From: Epiperipatus broadwayi
Lineage: Eukaryota; Onychophora; Udeonychophora; Euonychophora; Peripatidae
Assembly (NCBI GenBank): GCA_028023455.1
Contig: JAQFVV010012544.1
Location: 746,001-810,000 of the forward strand
DNA length: 64,000 nucleotides
Reading direction: 5' to 3'
The notes beneath the pieces are model-generated. The model did no database searches. It saw only the letters and a program-made list of their open reading frames with translations, and had not been told where the DNA came from. Positions 51,951 through 64,000 of this stretch are shown here, piece after piece. Within the stretch, counting starts at the first letter, position 1; each line of letters begins with the position of its first letter. The position numbers and the translations under genes were made by a program.

Positions 51951-52835
51951 ACATTACAAGGAAAATAAGTAAAATTATTGAATTACATTAATCTTAGTAA
52001 GTAGTTACTTTTTATTATTCTATTTAACTCCAGAGATAGTAATTCATTTTGTTTCAGGTTCCATGGGTTTGAGCTACATCATTGTCAACTCTATATATGA
52101 TGATGTTACTATTCTCTTGGTCTCATTTTAAAAACTGGTGAATTGTTGGCATATATCTTCTAGTAAAATCAGGAAACATTTTATGTTGTGATCTAGGTTT
52201 ACCAAGAGTAATCAAACAAAAATAAAAACTAGAATGAGGACTCTGATATAACATCTATACTAAATAGCACTACAAAATAAAATTAAGCATATAGTAAATC
52301 TAAAAAAAAGCATCATGCTATTATAAACCAGAATGTAAATAGAAACAGAGCATCTAGTGAACATTTTTATCTTGATAAATTAGATATTTATCTTAGTTTA
52401 CAAAGACTTTCGACAAAGAATACTTAAGATTAAATATTGCAACACATCTAACTACCCTGTATCACCATTATAATAATCTGTAATTGTCAAATGCATTTAA
52501 AAACATTTCCATAAGCATTTTCTTATATATCTTTATGCTGCTTTTCTAAGAATGTACAATATATCATTTATCCATTTTTATATTTGTTTTAATAATAATA
52601 AACTATATAACTGGCTTAAAGCATTTGATTCTCTATTATCGTATCAACTTTCATGCAAGCTTTCTTTTTATCTTTATCTCACAAGATATAATAGAAGTCA
52701 TTTAGTCCTATGTTAGGAAGCCAAAAATCATATAATGGAAAAAGTATAATATTGCTTCTAAAATGTAAATAAATTCATATTAGATAATGTTCATGTGATG
52801 AAATGCTTCTAGTGAAGATATATTAACAATGTCTA

Positions 52836-52836
52836 T

Positions 52837-52870
<34 letters not shown>

Positions 52871-52871
52871 T
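52836..52871. repeat. (CA)n(TA)n microsatellite
   Basis: A short acacacac run passing into about 15 TA units. Confidence 0.9.
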
Positions 52872-53104
52872 GTAACCTAATGAAATGAATCAAAAAAAAG
52901 ATAACTAAGTAAAGGTTCAAAATATAACACTATCAAGAATTATGAGGAAATTGTTAATAACCAGTATTATACTCAGGTATATGGAAATCACGTGAAGTGA
53001 GTACACTAGTAATTCAATAAAACATAACTCAGGTATACAGGCAGTAGATCTTATCCCCTTTCATTTCTTGGTTTGATGTTAAGTGCATGTTTAAACAAAT
53101 ACTA

Positions 53105-53205
53105 AGTGAATATGGTCTAGCAGGGCGCCACTAGATTATCTGAATCTAGACACGGTTATATCTGATAACCTTTCACATGTACCGGGTTTGAATCCCTTCT
53201 TGGTA
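53105..53205 (+). mobile_element. tRNA-like sequence, probable SINE head
   Basis: ggtctagcagggcg could be a degenerate A box. ggttatatctgataacc is a perfect 6-bp hairpin in the anticodon-arm position. accgggtttgaatcccttc has a textbook T arm/B box (ggtttgaatcc). An extra palindrome, ctagattatctgaatctag, disrupts the tRNA fold and makes a functional tRNA unlikely. Tail boundary unknown. Confidence 0.55.
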
Positions 53206-53209
53206 CTTT

Positions 53210-56110
53210 ATTTATAATAAAATGGAAGATTTTGCTTTTTGAGCCATATCACTATAAGCACTAATATTTAGGTAAAAGTAAAACATCTTTAAACCAAAGT
53301 GGAGTATATTAGACATAAATCATTTCTCAGATCTTAGCATAACAAATGTGTTTCAATAGTTTTGTAAGTTTACTAGCTCAGATTATATATAACTAATTTA
53401 GGATGGCAATTCACTCATCCTTGCATGAAATAGATGATGGGATGTGGTTATAATAATACTAAGAAATCACTAAATATTATAAAATCAATATTTATTTATG
53501 GCCTTTAAACAGTTAAACAGCTCATTAATTAAAACGTTGATGACGATGATGATGATGATAATAATAACAATAATGACAAGGGTTTCAACTACAGCTCTAG
53601 GACTAAGCCTAAACATAAAACTAATTTTTATAAAGAAATTCATAATTATTGCTTAATTTTAGCATATTTACTTATATCTTAAATAACTAATATTCAACCA
53701 TTGATGATGATGAATAATCACACTTAACAAAGACTACACTTAATGAAATATATACGCCTCGTTTAATAAAACAAACTAATATTTATTACTACATTTCTAA
53801 CATATACATAAAAATTTCTAGATAAATATGAAAATTGACATGAATAATAATAATAATAATTGATTATATAACAATCCTCAGATTAATTTTAAGTTCTTCC
53901 CCCTTTCCCTTCAAATGTATTTTGTATTAAGTTGGACGTCACATTGACCATGATTTTCACTCCATGAGAAAAGTATTTAAAAAAAAATATTATCTGCTCA
54001 TTAGCACACATACTTTAAAAATCCAACATGTAAATAGAATGTAAAAAAAAAATGTTAGTAAAATTGAAAGAGCAAGTTTTAGAAAAGAGTTTTAAATTAT
54101 TTTCTCCCCCTCCCTTCCAAGCGCTGAAATCTATACTGAACTTGAAACAAAATAATCTAATATTCTAATACTACTCATTATTTCACATTCACTCCCAATT
54201 ATACACATATAAAAATATTATTATGTATGTGCGTGTTTTATCCCATAATAACAAAATATTATTAAAAACCAAAATAATAATAATATATCAGTTAAAACTA
54301 AAATCATAACACCATAAAAAAAAATTGTTTTACACATTAATATTGTAAAATTAATAAACAAATAATTTTCATACATTCAAGGTCATTTATGAAGCTCAAA
54401 GTTATTTTTAGTAAGACATTCTTGTTTTTAATTGATCTGAATAGTCTTTAAAAGTTCTTTAAATAAAATATACCACTTTATTGCTAAAATGTTTATTAAG
54501 ACTGATATCATAAAGAAAATAGATATAAAAAGTCATATTACCGATCTTTTGTTTGTGGCGAATTTCCAAGGGTTCAAACTTGTCTATATTTCTGCAGCTA
54601 CTATTTCTGTTTTATGTGGGAACAATCTCTTTCTTGAGGTGTATAACTATTTAATGATGATGACTCTATTGAGGTTATTTGCTTTAGTGGACAATTTGGA
54701 AATCATTATATTAAATTTTCTTCTCTTCCTGTCAAGCATGTGGATGAAATACAGCAGTTGTTTTCACATTTGTAAATTTTCTTGAGTTTAAAATCAGTTG
54801 TTGTAACAATTAATTGGACTTGATGATTAATATTTATCAGTAGATTAATTCATCTTCTTTGAATGCAGGTGAATGCTTTCTTCCTTCTATTAAAAACATC
54901 TTATTTATCTGGTCAGTTGAAAGGTGTAGAATATTATTTTAGACACATCTTTTCTTTCCTATGTGATGTGCAGCTTCCCCAGATGGTCCGGAACCGATGG
55001 GACATACATATAATTTTTCTAGCAAGGCATTTTTTTATATTTTCAGCATTCAATTTGATAGTTTAACAATCTGAATCAATCACAATAATAATAATAATAA
55101 TTCAAGACAGCTTTTTATATCCAATTTTTAGCTAACTTAACCAATCAGAGATAGCATCACTTGCTATTTTTGGACAAATTTGTTTTAATTAGATCTCTAA
55201 TTTATTTTCAACTATATTATTTTTCAACTGAAAAGTTTAATCCTTTTTCCAGACACTTTTGTTTAAAAAAAAAATAGACTCAATCCTTATTTCCTTTCTT
55301 TTCTTTTTTTTTTTTTTTTTAACATCCAGGTAACACTTCAAATCTTTGAGCTTCCTTCTTTAGATCTTGAGATAAGACAATTTCAAAAATTAGAGTTCTG
55401 ACCCATTATAAGCTTCCAAAGTGAAAAACAATTATTTACAAAAAAAAAATTGCTACAAAGATTGATATCTGATTAAACAGATTTCCTCTTTTAACAAAAA
55501 ATTGTACAAAAAAAATAATTTGACAGATTTAATACTTCCTTTTCTTTCAATATTTAGGAAATGTAAATTTTTGTATGTAATGTACACACATCCTTCATTC
55601 TTTCAAATCATTCATAAACTAACCTTAAATAATATGATTGCTAGCTTAGTAATTATAACCCAATTATTTAATTAAATCTGTAACTTTTAAATCCCACTTA
55701 TAATTAAAGAAAAGCAAAATAAAAGTATAGAATAAAATATTAGAATTGATCAAGCATAGGTTAGTTTTAAAGAAAGTTAAAATGTTTAATATTTGAAATA
55801 TAAAACAATTAAATAATTTACACATACATTGCCTATATGTATGCATTATAACTTTGCTTTTTAACAGGAAATTTAAATATTAAATAGTTTAAATGTGTGT
55901 ATTACCTTTCTATCAACACACAAACAAGTAAAGCATGTAATTGTTGACCCATTCTTTCTCTGTTTAAAGCTTTTAGAACTGGACCTTGTAGGGTTTAAAC
56001 TTGGATGCCCTACAGCTTCATTTATGATTATATAAAAATGTGATGATGATTTTGTTTTACACTTTCTTACATGCACATTACTATAAATTTGACTAGTGAC
56101 CAAATTGTAA
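53210..56110. other. AT-rich spacer with simple repeats
   Basis: Holds (GAT)n/(AAT)n at about 53540-53566 and (AAT)n at 53841 and 55084. Two plus-strand ORFs, 54489-54785 (98 codons) and 54863-55066 (67 codons, preceded by gaatgcag), lie in slightly less AT-rich DNA. Neither strand gives a domain I recognise, so they are left uncalled. Confidence 0.4.
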
Positions 56111-56150
56111 TGGCACAATATATATATATATATATATATATATTGTGCCA
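56111..56150. repeat. Perfect 40-bp palindrome around (TA)n
   Basis: tggcacaata, then TA repeats, then tattgtgcca: both halves are exact inverses. Likely TA-driven cruciform or MITE remnant. Confidence 0.9.
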
Positions 56151-56742
56151 TATATATATAGTATATATTAATAATGTCTATATATATATATATATGATTG
56201 TAAATATGTTATATATTTAATTTGATATCATCTGAAAAATACAGTTAAATAAAGTGGGCATTTTATTTTTTGGATGGCAATCTTTATGTATGGATGGTCA
56301 ACAATAGTTATTGACTACTCTAGGATTGGGTACTCATATATTCTTGCCTGCTAATAAATTTCTTCCATTATATTATTCAACTATCTCATAGATATTGCAG
56401 AAAAATCTTACTACCTATTGTTGATGTGCTACAAATTCATATACCAGTTGATTAGAATCATTTATTTCAAGAATAAGTAAGAGAAATCTACTTAGTTTCC
56501 AGAGCACATTAAATTCACAATCTAGAGAACCTATAAATCTTGAACAACAAATAGTAATAGGCAAACTTAGATTTATTCCTAAAACTATAAGTCTTTAAAT
56601 AAAATATAGTATGAATCTATGAGAAATGTCAACTTACAGAACACCATCCAGACTAAATAATGGATGAAATGAACCTTAACATTTTTCTTTTTAAATATTT
56701 TATTATAATATAAAACAGAAATAAAGTTGCAAAATAGCAACA

Positions 56743-57099
56743 ATGGATGTTAAAGAGCTATATGGATCCATTAACAAAAAATTGTCTATTCAAATTGTAC
56801 GTAATGAGCTTTTAAATAATCACTGCCTGAGGGAGCACATCAATTTTATCACTGCCTTCCTGCCTTGGCTAGATGACTATATATTTACAACATTTGAAGG
56901 AAGATGGTACACAATAAAAAACCGCTGGCCTGTGGGGCTTCCTATCAGTGGTTTAATCTCTAGTATCTTCATAAATAATTTTGAGAAGCTAATTATACAA
57001 AAATACCTAACCAACTACCCAAAGTTTATATATGCTCATTATGTTGATGATGTGTTTGTGGCAGCAATGAAAAAATACGATAACAAATATTCAAAATGA
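56743..57099 (+). pseudogene. Penelope-like element 3 reverse transcriptase palm
   Basis: 118 open codons. MDVKELYGSIN is the first catalytic-Asp block. FEGRWYTIKNRWPVGLPISGLISSIFINNFEK carries the xGxPxSxLxSxIFxNxFE motif before the active site. HYVDDVFVAA has the YVDD box at 57040-57051. The frame then shifts. In another frame YLNLKLQRED (about 57158) and INCTMIIKPFE follow, the F/YLDLxIxR...RKP block. The polymerase copies element RNA into DNA in the family. Met at 56743 is only the first Met in the frame; the true RT extends upstream. Confidence 0.85.
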
Positions 57100-57211
57100 A
57101 AGACAATAGCACACCAATCTAATTATTAATACAACTTGGAAAAATGAAAGGAAAGGAGTAACTTATTTAAACTTAAAATTACAAAGAGAAGACAGAGCAA
57201 TAAACTGCACC

Positions 57212-57790
57212 ATGATTATTAAACCATTTGAAGTTAGAGACTGTATCTATCCCAACTCTAATTCTTCTAAATCTCATAAATTCACAGGTTTGAATGTCTT
57301 CCTGTTTAGGAATTTATATTTATGTAAATTTGAAGTGGACAAAAAAGACAACATTAATTGTTATATTAAAGATTTATTAAAAGCAGATTTCAAATATAAA
57401 ACCATCACTAGCAAGATCAAACAATTTTTTAGAAAAACAGCAAATAATGCCCAAAGGAAGGAACTTCCCCATATTACCCTTTCTTATATTGCTAATGTGT
57501 CAAATCGACTAACTAAAACCTTGATAGATAAATTTACAATAGGTTTCCATACACCAGCCAATACCAACAGACTTATTAACAATGCAAAAGATAAAATTGA
57601 CCTTATCCAATCACCTCAGGTTATTTATAGCATGACCTGCCCTCATCCCGGATGCCAGGCCATATAATATGAGGAGACAAAGACAATAATTAATAACAGA
57701 GCTGCTCAACACATGTACACATATAAAAGGGCACAGAAGAACAATGTAAAAAAACGTAAAAAAGTCTGGTCATGTCTTTATTTCCACCAA
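57212..57790 (+). pseudogene. Penelope-like element 3 C-terminus with GIY-YIG nuclease remnant
   Basis: The open frame 57212-57667 gives SHKFTGLN (SHKxAxxN block), the thumb, and ELPHITLSYIANVSNRLTKTL. Then IGFHTPANTN and NNAKDKIDL lead to QVIYSMTCPHPGCQAI, which is the xVYxxxCxxxxCxxxYIG start of the GIY-YIG nuclease. A TAA at 57665 interrupts it. The frame continues YEETKTIINNRAAQHMYTYK, the position of YIGET...R...H, with Gly replaced. The nuclease would supply the target cleavage. Stop and residue changes indicate inactivity. Confidence 0.82.
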
Positions 57791-58202
57791 CCCCAGAATT
57801 GTGTGTATAGAAACAAATGACTGTAAAAGAAAAATAAAAGTGGCATATTTTATCAGCGACAACAATAATGCAATAAACATATGTAACACCCACTTCAATA
57901 TTTCTAAATAATGGACAACCTAACTCATTTGCATTTAATTTGCATATATTAAGTCTAATACAAACAATACCACAGTTTTCAACATGGCTATGATTATTAG
58001 GCATGGATCCTTGAAAGCATTCAGCCTTAACTGAGTGATAAATTTTTTTCAGGCGTTATATAGTTTCTGCAACTTGCATACTGTATGTGCTTCATAGATT
58101 ATTAAAAAGTTTAATATAAAAGAAAATAAACTAAGTGGATGAATAAAAACTTACATTTAAAATTGGATATTAAATTTACAAAACTGAAAGTTCACTCTTC
58201 TT

Positions 58203-59045
58203 TTTTTTTTTTTTAACTTTATTAGTAACAAAATATTTACAAGATTACATTAAGAGCTTTTTACATTTTTTTTGTATATAATTTTTAATTTCTTAGGATG
58301 TTTTTAGAATATAATGATTTGAAACAAGATGATTACTGTCATCACATTATCGTTGCATTAATGAGCAACTAAGGAATACATTTCTTTGCCATATTTTTTT
58401 GTGATATTACTAGGTATATATTTCTGAGCATAAAGATAAATATTATACCATTCTTTGTTATTCTTTTTAAGTACATTGTATTTTTTGTTATCAAATATTA
58501 CAGCACAATGGGCAAGCCATATTGTTCTCAGAGTGTGAATGGTTACAAGGGCATTGAATGGTTTTAATTTCTTTATATTATTTATTAGGATATTTTTTAA
58601 ATTGTGTCTTTGTGGAATACAAAGCGACATAAGGTTAAAAAGTATGGACATGTCTCAAAGATATGTGATGAATTTTCCAGGACCAAATTGCATAGTATAC
58701 AAGTAGGGTCAATGTTTAGTTTAAATCGATTTATGAGAAATAACTTTGTTGGTATTATATCAAGTAGCAGATTATACAGGAATTTTAACCATGAGTGAGG
58801 CACGTACAAATTTTGAAATTTAGTTAGTGTTCTTGCAGTAGATAGTGTTGACCAAAGTTGTCTATCAGAGTAATTAATTTTTTTAAATCTTTGTATGACA
58901 AACCAATTAGAGTATTAATGTTATAATTGTCCAGTAAATCAGCATGCTCAATGGCATGATCAGTGAAAAAGTGGCGATTTGCATATGGAGTAATAGCAAG
59001 CAGAAATAGAGGTGGGTCTTTATGATTGTTACATTTAAATATTAT
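58203..59045 (-). pseudogene. LINE F, 5'-truncated ORF2 C-terminus with polyA tail
   Basis: Minus strand from about 59040: PPLFLLAITPYANRHFFTDHAIEHADLLDNYN, then NLYVPHSWLKFLYNLLLDIIPTKLFLINRF and LNIDPTCILCNLVLENSSHIFETCPYF, a zf-RVT zinc box. A frameshift near 58640 leads to LCIPQRHNLKNILINN and HTLRTIWLAHCAVIF, the usual terminal Trp-containing block. The 3' end has an AATAAAG signal (58218-58224) followed by about 14 A at 58203. The polyA tail separates it from the C/D/E family, whose ends are not polyA. It is 5'-truncated. Confidence 0.82.
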
Positions 59046-60275
59046 TTAACTAGCCCTAAATGCAAATGCCTATTTCTACCTCCTCCCAAAAGTTGAGAAG
59101 TTTGTAACATGGTTTTTTGAGAGATTGTGAAGTAAAAAATAACTAACTAATGTCAAAGTTGAAATTATAGCTTGTGCATAAACCACAATGTGTATATGTA
59201 TGAACAGCAATGTTGCTCATTGCGCATCTGAAATTATGATTCCATTATGATGATGGAAAATATTTTTTATTGTTTGTAGACTCTCATCCAGTATCTTTTA
59301 CAGCAGCTATTTTGACAATAATACTATAAGTTTTCTCCCTTAACTGATTAGTTTGGAAAACAGTTGAGATAGTACTCCTTTAGATTTTTGGGCTGATTGC
59401 TAATCAATTCTCTAAGTTATCTGTGATTTGTTTGGCTTTTGGTTATTTCCTCATTCAGATATCTGCATAACTGATGATATGGGGTCATCAGATTTTTCTA
59501 TAAACTGCTTTTCTAAATTATCCGATGATCTGGTTATTGGATTCTTATATGAGTCATCATATAGATTCATTGATGGTCTTGTTATTGGACTATATATTAA
59601 TCAGATTCCTGGATTGTTTAACAATTTGATGACTGGACTTATTGATAAGATTTTTTAGTTATTTGATGAATGGGTTTTTGGAATCTCTATATTATGGATT
59701 GTCTGTTAGACTTTTATGTTTTCTGTGCAGCTGTTCTTCTGGCATCTCTGTGACAAGTATTCTTATATTTATTACATTTCTATTGTACCATAAAACATCA
59801 CATGATCATTATTTATGCTTATACAAGCTGTTTTTCACAGAAGCAAAACTTCCCATGCAGTAACACCATCCATTGATTACTCTGGCTTGCACTGAGTGGC
59901 ACTACTGTATGGAGAGTTTTTGCTCTGTGTATTACATTTCTAATGATATCTAAAAGTAATTTATTTATTTTTGACATGTTTTGCTTAATGTTTTAAAGTT
60001 ACCACTATGATTTAATTATGTAATTATTTTTATTTTTGGTAGTAAGCAAGGTTAACATGGTTCTGAGATTCTCATGAGCTTCTCAACTAAACAATAATTA
60101 ATCCAAGAGATTTTCTCAGATTGTTGGAGGTCTAGAGGGTTGTATTAAAAGTATTACAGATACACTTCTCCTCAACAATTGGTTTTTGTCTCTTAAACCA
60201 TCTTTTGAACATGGTTTTTATTTTTTGAAAATGATTGTTATGACATGTGTTTAATATTGATGGATTCACAAATTT
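59046..60275. other. Spacer with a degenerate internal repeat
   Basis: 59428-59690 contains a loose ~60-bp repeat (gatgatctggttattggatt, gatggtcttgttattggact, tttgatgactggacttattg), giving a 76-codon ORF of repeated hydrophobic motifs (DLVIGF, GLVIGL, NLMTGL). The ORF is more likely a by-product of the repeat than a gene. 59793-59925 resembles 61924-62030. Confidence 0.4.
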
Positions 60276-60388
60276 ATTTGAAATGAGTAGACATGAATGT
60301 TCACCCAATTGTCTGATGTAATCACAGAAATATTTGAAATGGGTAGACATGAAAGTTTTTTCAATTGCCTGATATTGTCGCTGTAATA
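60276..60388. repeat. 56-bp tandem doublet
   Basis: atttgaaatgagtagacatg at 60276 and atttgaaatgggtagacatg at 60332 begin two ~75-80% identical copies (each with caattgtctgatg/caattgcctgata). The 91-codon minus-strand ORF over it (60407-60132) is unrecognised. Confidence 0.8.
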
Positions 60389-61464
60389 CCCCTTGTGTAA
60401 CTGACATTTCTAGACAGTTTATATAATCAGCAATTATTATTAAAATCTATTTATCCTCTATAGACCTGAGTTGTATAAATAAATGTATGACCATGGCCTT
60501 TTACATGTTACCAGACAGTTTATTATTTCTATTATTGATGTTCTAAACTGACTAGCATTATCAAAATCTCTGAGCTTTACCATTAATAAAATGAAATTGT
60601 AAGCATTTTAACTCATTACGATTCCAGAATAACCTCAGTAAAGAAGACCTAAGCCAGATTATGCCTTTGGTTAAAATAATAATTATTTAGCAATGAAAGT
60701 TCATTACCTTGGGCTTAAATTGCTTAGGAGAACATGTGGAATATTTCATACCTTCATGAACAAAACCATATTTTAAACAATTAAACACTCATAAGGTGCC
60801 AAGTCAAAAAAGATTGAAATCTTTATTCACAACATTGTATATATTTTGTGTTCAGTAAATGTGAGTATGAGGATCCATTTGCATTCAAAATTGTTATAAT
60901 CATTGTTATGGATTCTACTGTAACAAAAGGTTATAAACTTAACAAGCTTAACATGAGCAGCATCTAGATAAAGATAGAGTAAATACACATGATATTACAT
61001 AATTACATAGTAACTCTGTCAATGTGACTGGTGCTTGTCAATCAAAAGAGCTTTATAATGAGTATACCTTTATGCTACAAATAAAAATTAATATCTGTGA
61101 TAAAATAAAAACTTCAGTGCCCACATTAACATAAAAACATAGTAAAAAATCACAAATAAAACTAATTTCAGTAGCAAACTATACAGAGTAATGCACCCAG
61201 CACAAGCCATAGCAATCAATGAATGCTAAGAGGTTTGTGCATTAAATTCCTATCATGTATCTACTCATACAATATATCAGGCAAGTTTCTAACTTGTTGC
61301 TTTCATCAGTGAGGATGCTTAAAACTGAAAGCACTGCACCTAGACCTTTGGATCCAATGCAATCCTATGGAAGCCACCTTTTATCTATTTAGTTAGCTAA
61401 ACATTTATGAAATCAAAATGAAAATCCAGTAATGTTTCCAATCCAAGATAATTCACCTATTGTT
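60389..61464. other. AT-rich spacer
   Basis: No gene or repeat boundary that I can define. 61180-61330 is less AT-rich (caagtttctaacttgttgct) and may be an old repeat. Confidence 0.4.
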
Positions 61465-61816
61465 TTCCTGAATATTTGTGATGATGGTATTTTAGTTGTA
61501 TTTATATATGAACTATTTCCATTACCTAATATAAGTATTGAATGTCTTTAGAAAATTTTAACTTTATTTAAATATTACAAATACATCCAACAATTAATAA
61601 TAGCTTGCTTGTTAATATACACACAATGTTTGAAGATGTACTACTTTCCTCTCTTCTTCATGTGTTGCTGGCCTGATCAGTTTAATAGCATGGGAATCAA
61701 ACTTGGACTCTTAGATAATTGAATATTTGGAATATTTAAATAAAGTTAAATTTTTCTAAAGACATTCAATACTTTTATATTAGATGATGTAAATAGTGCA
61801 ATATATAAATACAACT
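61465..61816 (-). mobile_element. S2 SINE copy with an extra inverted tail
   Basis: Minus strand from about 61705: agtccaagtttgattcccat (B box), ctattaaactgatcaggcca, gcaacacatgaagaagag and cttcaaacattgtgtg, then the S2 tail (61577-61498) and its end (accatcatcacaaatattca) at about 61465. On the other side of the tRNA head, 61728-61816 is a second tail in plus orientation (aatatttaaataaagttaaa, gacattcaatactt, gatgatgtaaatagt). The two tails are ~80-bp inverted repeats flanking a 5'-truncated SINE. Confidence 0.82.
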
Positions 61817-64000
61817 AATTTACCTATATACGAACCCAGTTCAGTATCTATATATTTTGGTATCTTTGGTTTTAATGATCATAGTCACCATCATTCTATG
61901 AGCAAGATTGGTATAAAACCATTAAAGCATCACATGATCACTATTAACTATGCTCACATAAGGTGATAAAACAGTAGTAGGATTTCCATACTATAGCTTG
62001 CACTTAGTAGGTGCTACTATTTTAACAGCTAAGTAAGCATAAGAAATAGTCAGCAGCTGCTATTTTAATGGTTTAATCCTAATTTTGTCCATAAGATCAG
62101 AATGACTTATCATAATTTAAAAAATCAAAGACATCAAAAGGTATAGATTGATTAACTGGGTTCTGATTTGTGTGACCACACAATTGAATTAGCTTGGATT
62201 GAAAACCTTATTGTGTTTTCATTTAAATTTTATAGTTAAGTAAATGGGCATAATGTGGCTTCAGGGGGGTTGAATCATTTTCAAAAATCTAGGTGCATTA
62301 CTCTCAGATTCAAGGCTTCTCACTGATGAAACCATAATCTAGAAACTAGTCTCAGATAATAATAGGGGTTTTGTGCACATGCATTTATTAATATAACTTG
62401 CATTGGAAATCTCTATTGTATGGAAAAATTTCTACTGTCTTAACAACTTGTGTAAGCATAAAAAATGGTAATCATGTGAAAACTAGCTTCACATTCAAAC
62501 TTTTAGCAACCTATGTTCTGAACAGGCATCAATTTTCATTTTCTCAAAACTAAAAATTTTATTGATTGCAATGTTAAAATTGACATGAGAAATTTAAAGA
62601 ATTTTTGGCCCCTGTTCACACAATAAAATTTCCACATGACTGGGTATGTGTATTTATATATTTAAACATAGACTAGATCACTCTACACTCAAATTTATAT
62701 TAATCATGTTTAGTTATCAACTATTCTTATTCGTGTTGTATCACATCATGTCAATAATTAATAGATACTAAGGTAAATTAGTCACCATTTTATGCTTTTT
62801 ATTTTAACAAATTAAACTTTATTTCTTTTGTAATTTTTACACTATTAAAAATGGTATTTAAAATTTAAGTTTGTAAAATAATACATCCACTTTCCAAATA
62901 GAGAAAAAAACAAAGAATCTTTTTTAACAGTATGGATAAATAAATTTAATTTTAGTAAAATAAAATTATGCTCAAAAAAATGTTATCAGTAAAATAAATT
63001 TTGATCAAATGTTATGGTTTTTTGTATAATAAAGATATTGAATAATTGTTTAGCTATTTGTTGATAGAATATATTGTTTCAAAAAATATTTACTAAAAAT
63101 TACATATCAATAAATTAAATTCATGAAATGTACAACAATAAATATAAAACAGCATGTAATTTTTGGAGAAATATGTCATTTGGTAAGTTTAATTACATTC
63201 CAGGAGTTGTGTCCATTTTCTATACAAGTGTTATCATCAAACAAAAATAGCATTTTACCTGGATCTTTTGTTTTTCAAACTATCACTTCATAACATTAAA
63301 AATTAATAACTAAAGGGGATTTGAATCCAGATTTTTAATAGGTTAAGGAAATACATTTTACTTGTATTTCAATATTAAAAATTAATAAATAATTATCCTG
63401 ATGCAGTATTTTCATAAAATGATAAGTGTTTTTAAAGAAAATGAAATAACAGAGAGTACGCTTTGCTTTTTGTTTATTTTTCAAATTAAATGATGATTTG
63501 GAAAATATTATTGTTGAAAATATATATCAATTAATGCCAATTATAATCACTCACTTTGGATTTTAATTTTCAAAACTGCTCCTACATGTTCATATTTGTA
63601 TCACTGTCATTTATTATTGTGATTTATTATATTATATTTCTGTTAGTGTTTTTCTTTTATCACTGTGAAGAATTAATGGTATAAATAAAGAAATACTAGA
63701 AGATGGTGAAATTAAAAATGGTGCTGAACTTTTTCAAGACTCATAAACTGAAGACACAAGTAGCTTCTTTCAAAAAATTGCTACATTATATAGCATCACA
63801 TTTTTAATGTATATGACTCATGCATAGTACAATGGTAGCATATTTTATTTAAACTGAGAAATAAAATTTGACCAAAACAAATATTAATCAACAAATTTTC
63901 AACAAATAATTTTTTTTTTAAATGAATATAATTTTAAACTATAATTCTATTTTTTTTTTATTTGTACAATTAAAATCAAGATTGATTATAGACAGAAAAA
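61817..64000. other. AT-rich spacer to the window end
   Basis: 61924-62030 (catcacatgatcactattaa, gcttgcacttagta) resembles 59793-59925 in the same orientation. No ORF, RNA gene or further repeat was identified to 64000. Confidence 0.45.

Larger units (their letters stand above)
56545..57960 (+). mobile_element. Penelope-like element 3
   Basis: Readable from KLRFIPKT near 56558 (RT N-terminal block) and an RPI-like block (56600-56640), through the RT palm to a GIY-YIG remnant (to about 57790). It belongs to a different lineage from elements 1 and 2: DVKELYGSI replaces FDVECLFTNVP. It is less decayed than either, with a few frameshifts. Ends are not determined. Confidence 0.82.

Noticed and set aside
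53105-53205. Functional tRNA gene
   Set aside because: An extra palindrome replaces the D-arm region and no proper acceptor stem is seen.
54489-55066. Two plus-strand ORFs in less AT-rich DNA, possible exons
   Set aside because: No readable domain on either strand and no coherent splice pattern beyond a gcag before 54863.

Overview
The window is strongly AT-rich eukaryotic DNA with no recognisable complete host gene. It holds many decayed retrotransposon types: APE-endonuclease LINEs of at least three lineages, Penelope-like elements with GIY-YIG remnants, and tRNA-derived SINEs. It also carries non-autonomous inverted-repeat elements, a 31-bp minisatellite and very long pure TTA microsatellites. 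This mix, plus a possible splice-flanked exon, suggests an invertebrate animal nuclear genome. The sequence alone does not let me choose between mollusc, cnidarian, arthropod or another phylum.

Layout. 1-4.7 kb: AT-rich spacer, a ~1-kb minisatellite (31-bp unit) and a long hairpin. 4.7-15.9 kb: a minus-strand L1/Tx1-like RT fragment lies head-to-head with a plus-strand CR1/Jockey-type LINE (A). A is interrupted by a 691-bp terminal-inverted-repeat element and by a SINE. A second, almost full-length LINE of the same family follows (B: PHD-finger ORF1, APE endonuclease, RT). B is split near its 3' end by a ~1.3-kb inverted-repeat element and ends in a long (ATT)n tail. 15.9-24.8 kb: three members of an L1/Tx1-like family with a C-terminal zinc-knuckle RT domain. 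D (minus) sits inside a TTA microsatellite, E (minus) is truncated, and C (plus) is nearly complete. 26-36.7 kb: a ~1-kb direct-repeat pair about 5 kb apart and two very decayed Penelope-like elements. 36.7-37.6 kb: a tRNA-headed SINE and a hairpin element. 39.3-41.4 kb: two different minus-strand LINE RT remnants. 43.5-45.8 kb: a candidate short exon and a repeat arranged as two direct copies plus one inverted copy. 49.8-52 kb: two long inverted repeats and a SINE. 56.5-59 kb: a Penelope-like element followed by a minus-strand polyA-tailed LINE fragment. 59-64 kb: small repeats and a SINE-related inverted-arm element.

The genes do not form a pathway. What can be read is the order of insertions: old LINEs hit by younger DNA-type elements and SINEs, one LINE landing in a microsatellite that appears to be another LINE's tail, and decay in which several stops are TGA where the family residue may be Arg (CGA), consistent with CpG decay. 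I found no convincing undescribed biological system. The observations most worth testing are the microsatellite-embedded LINE, the inverted-tail SINE family, the 44.6-45.7 kb repeat and the splice-flanked ORF at 43.8 kb.
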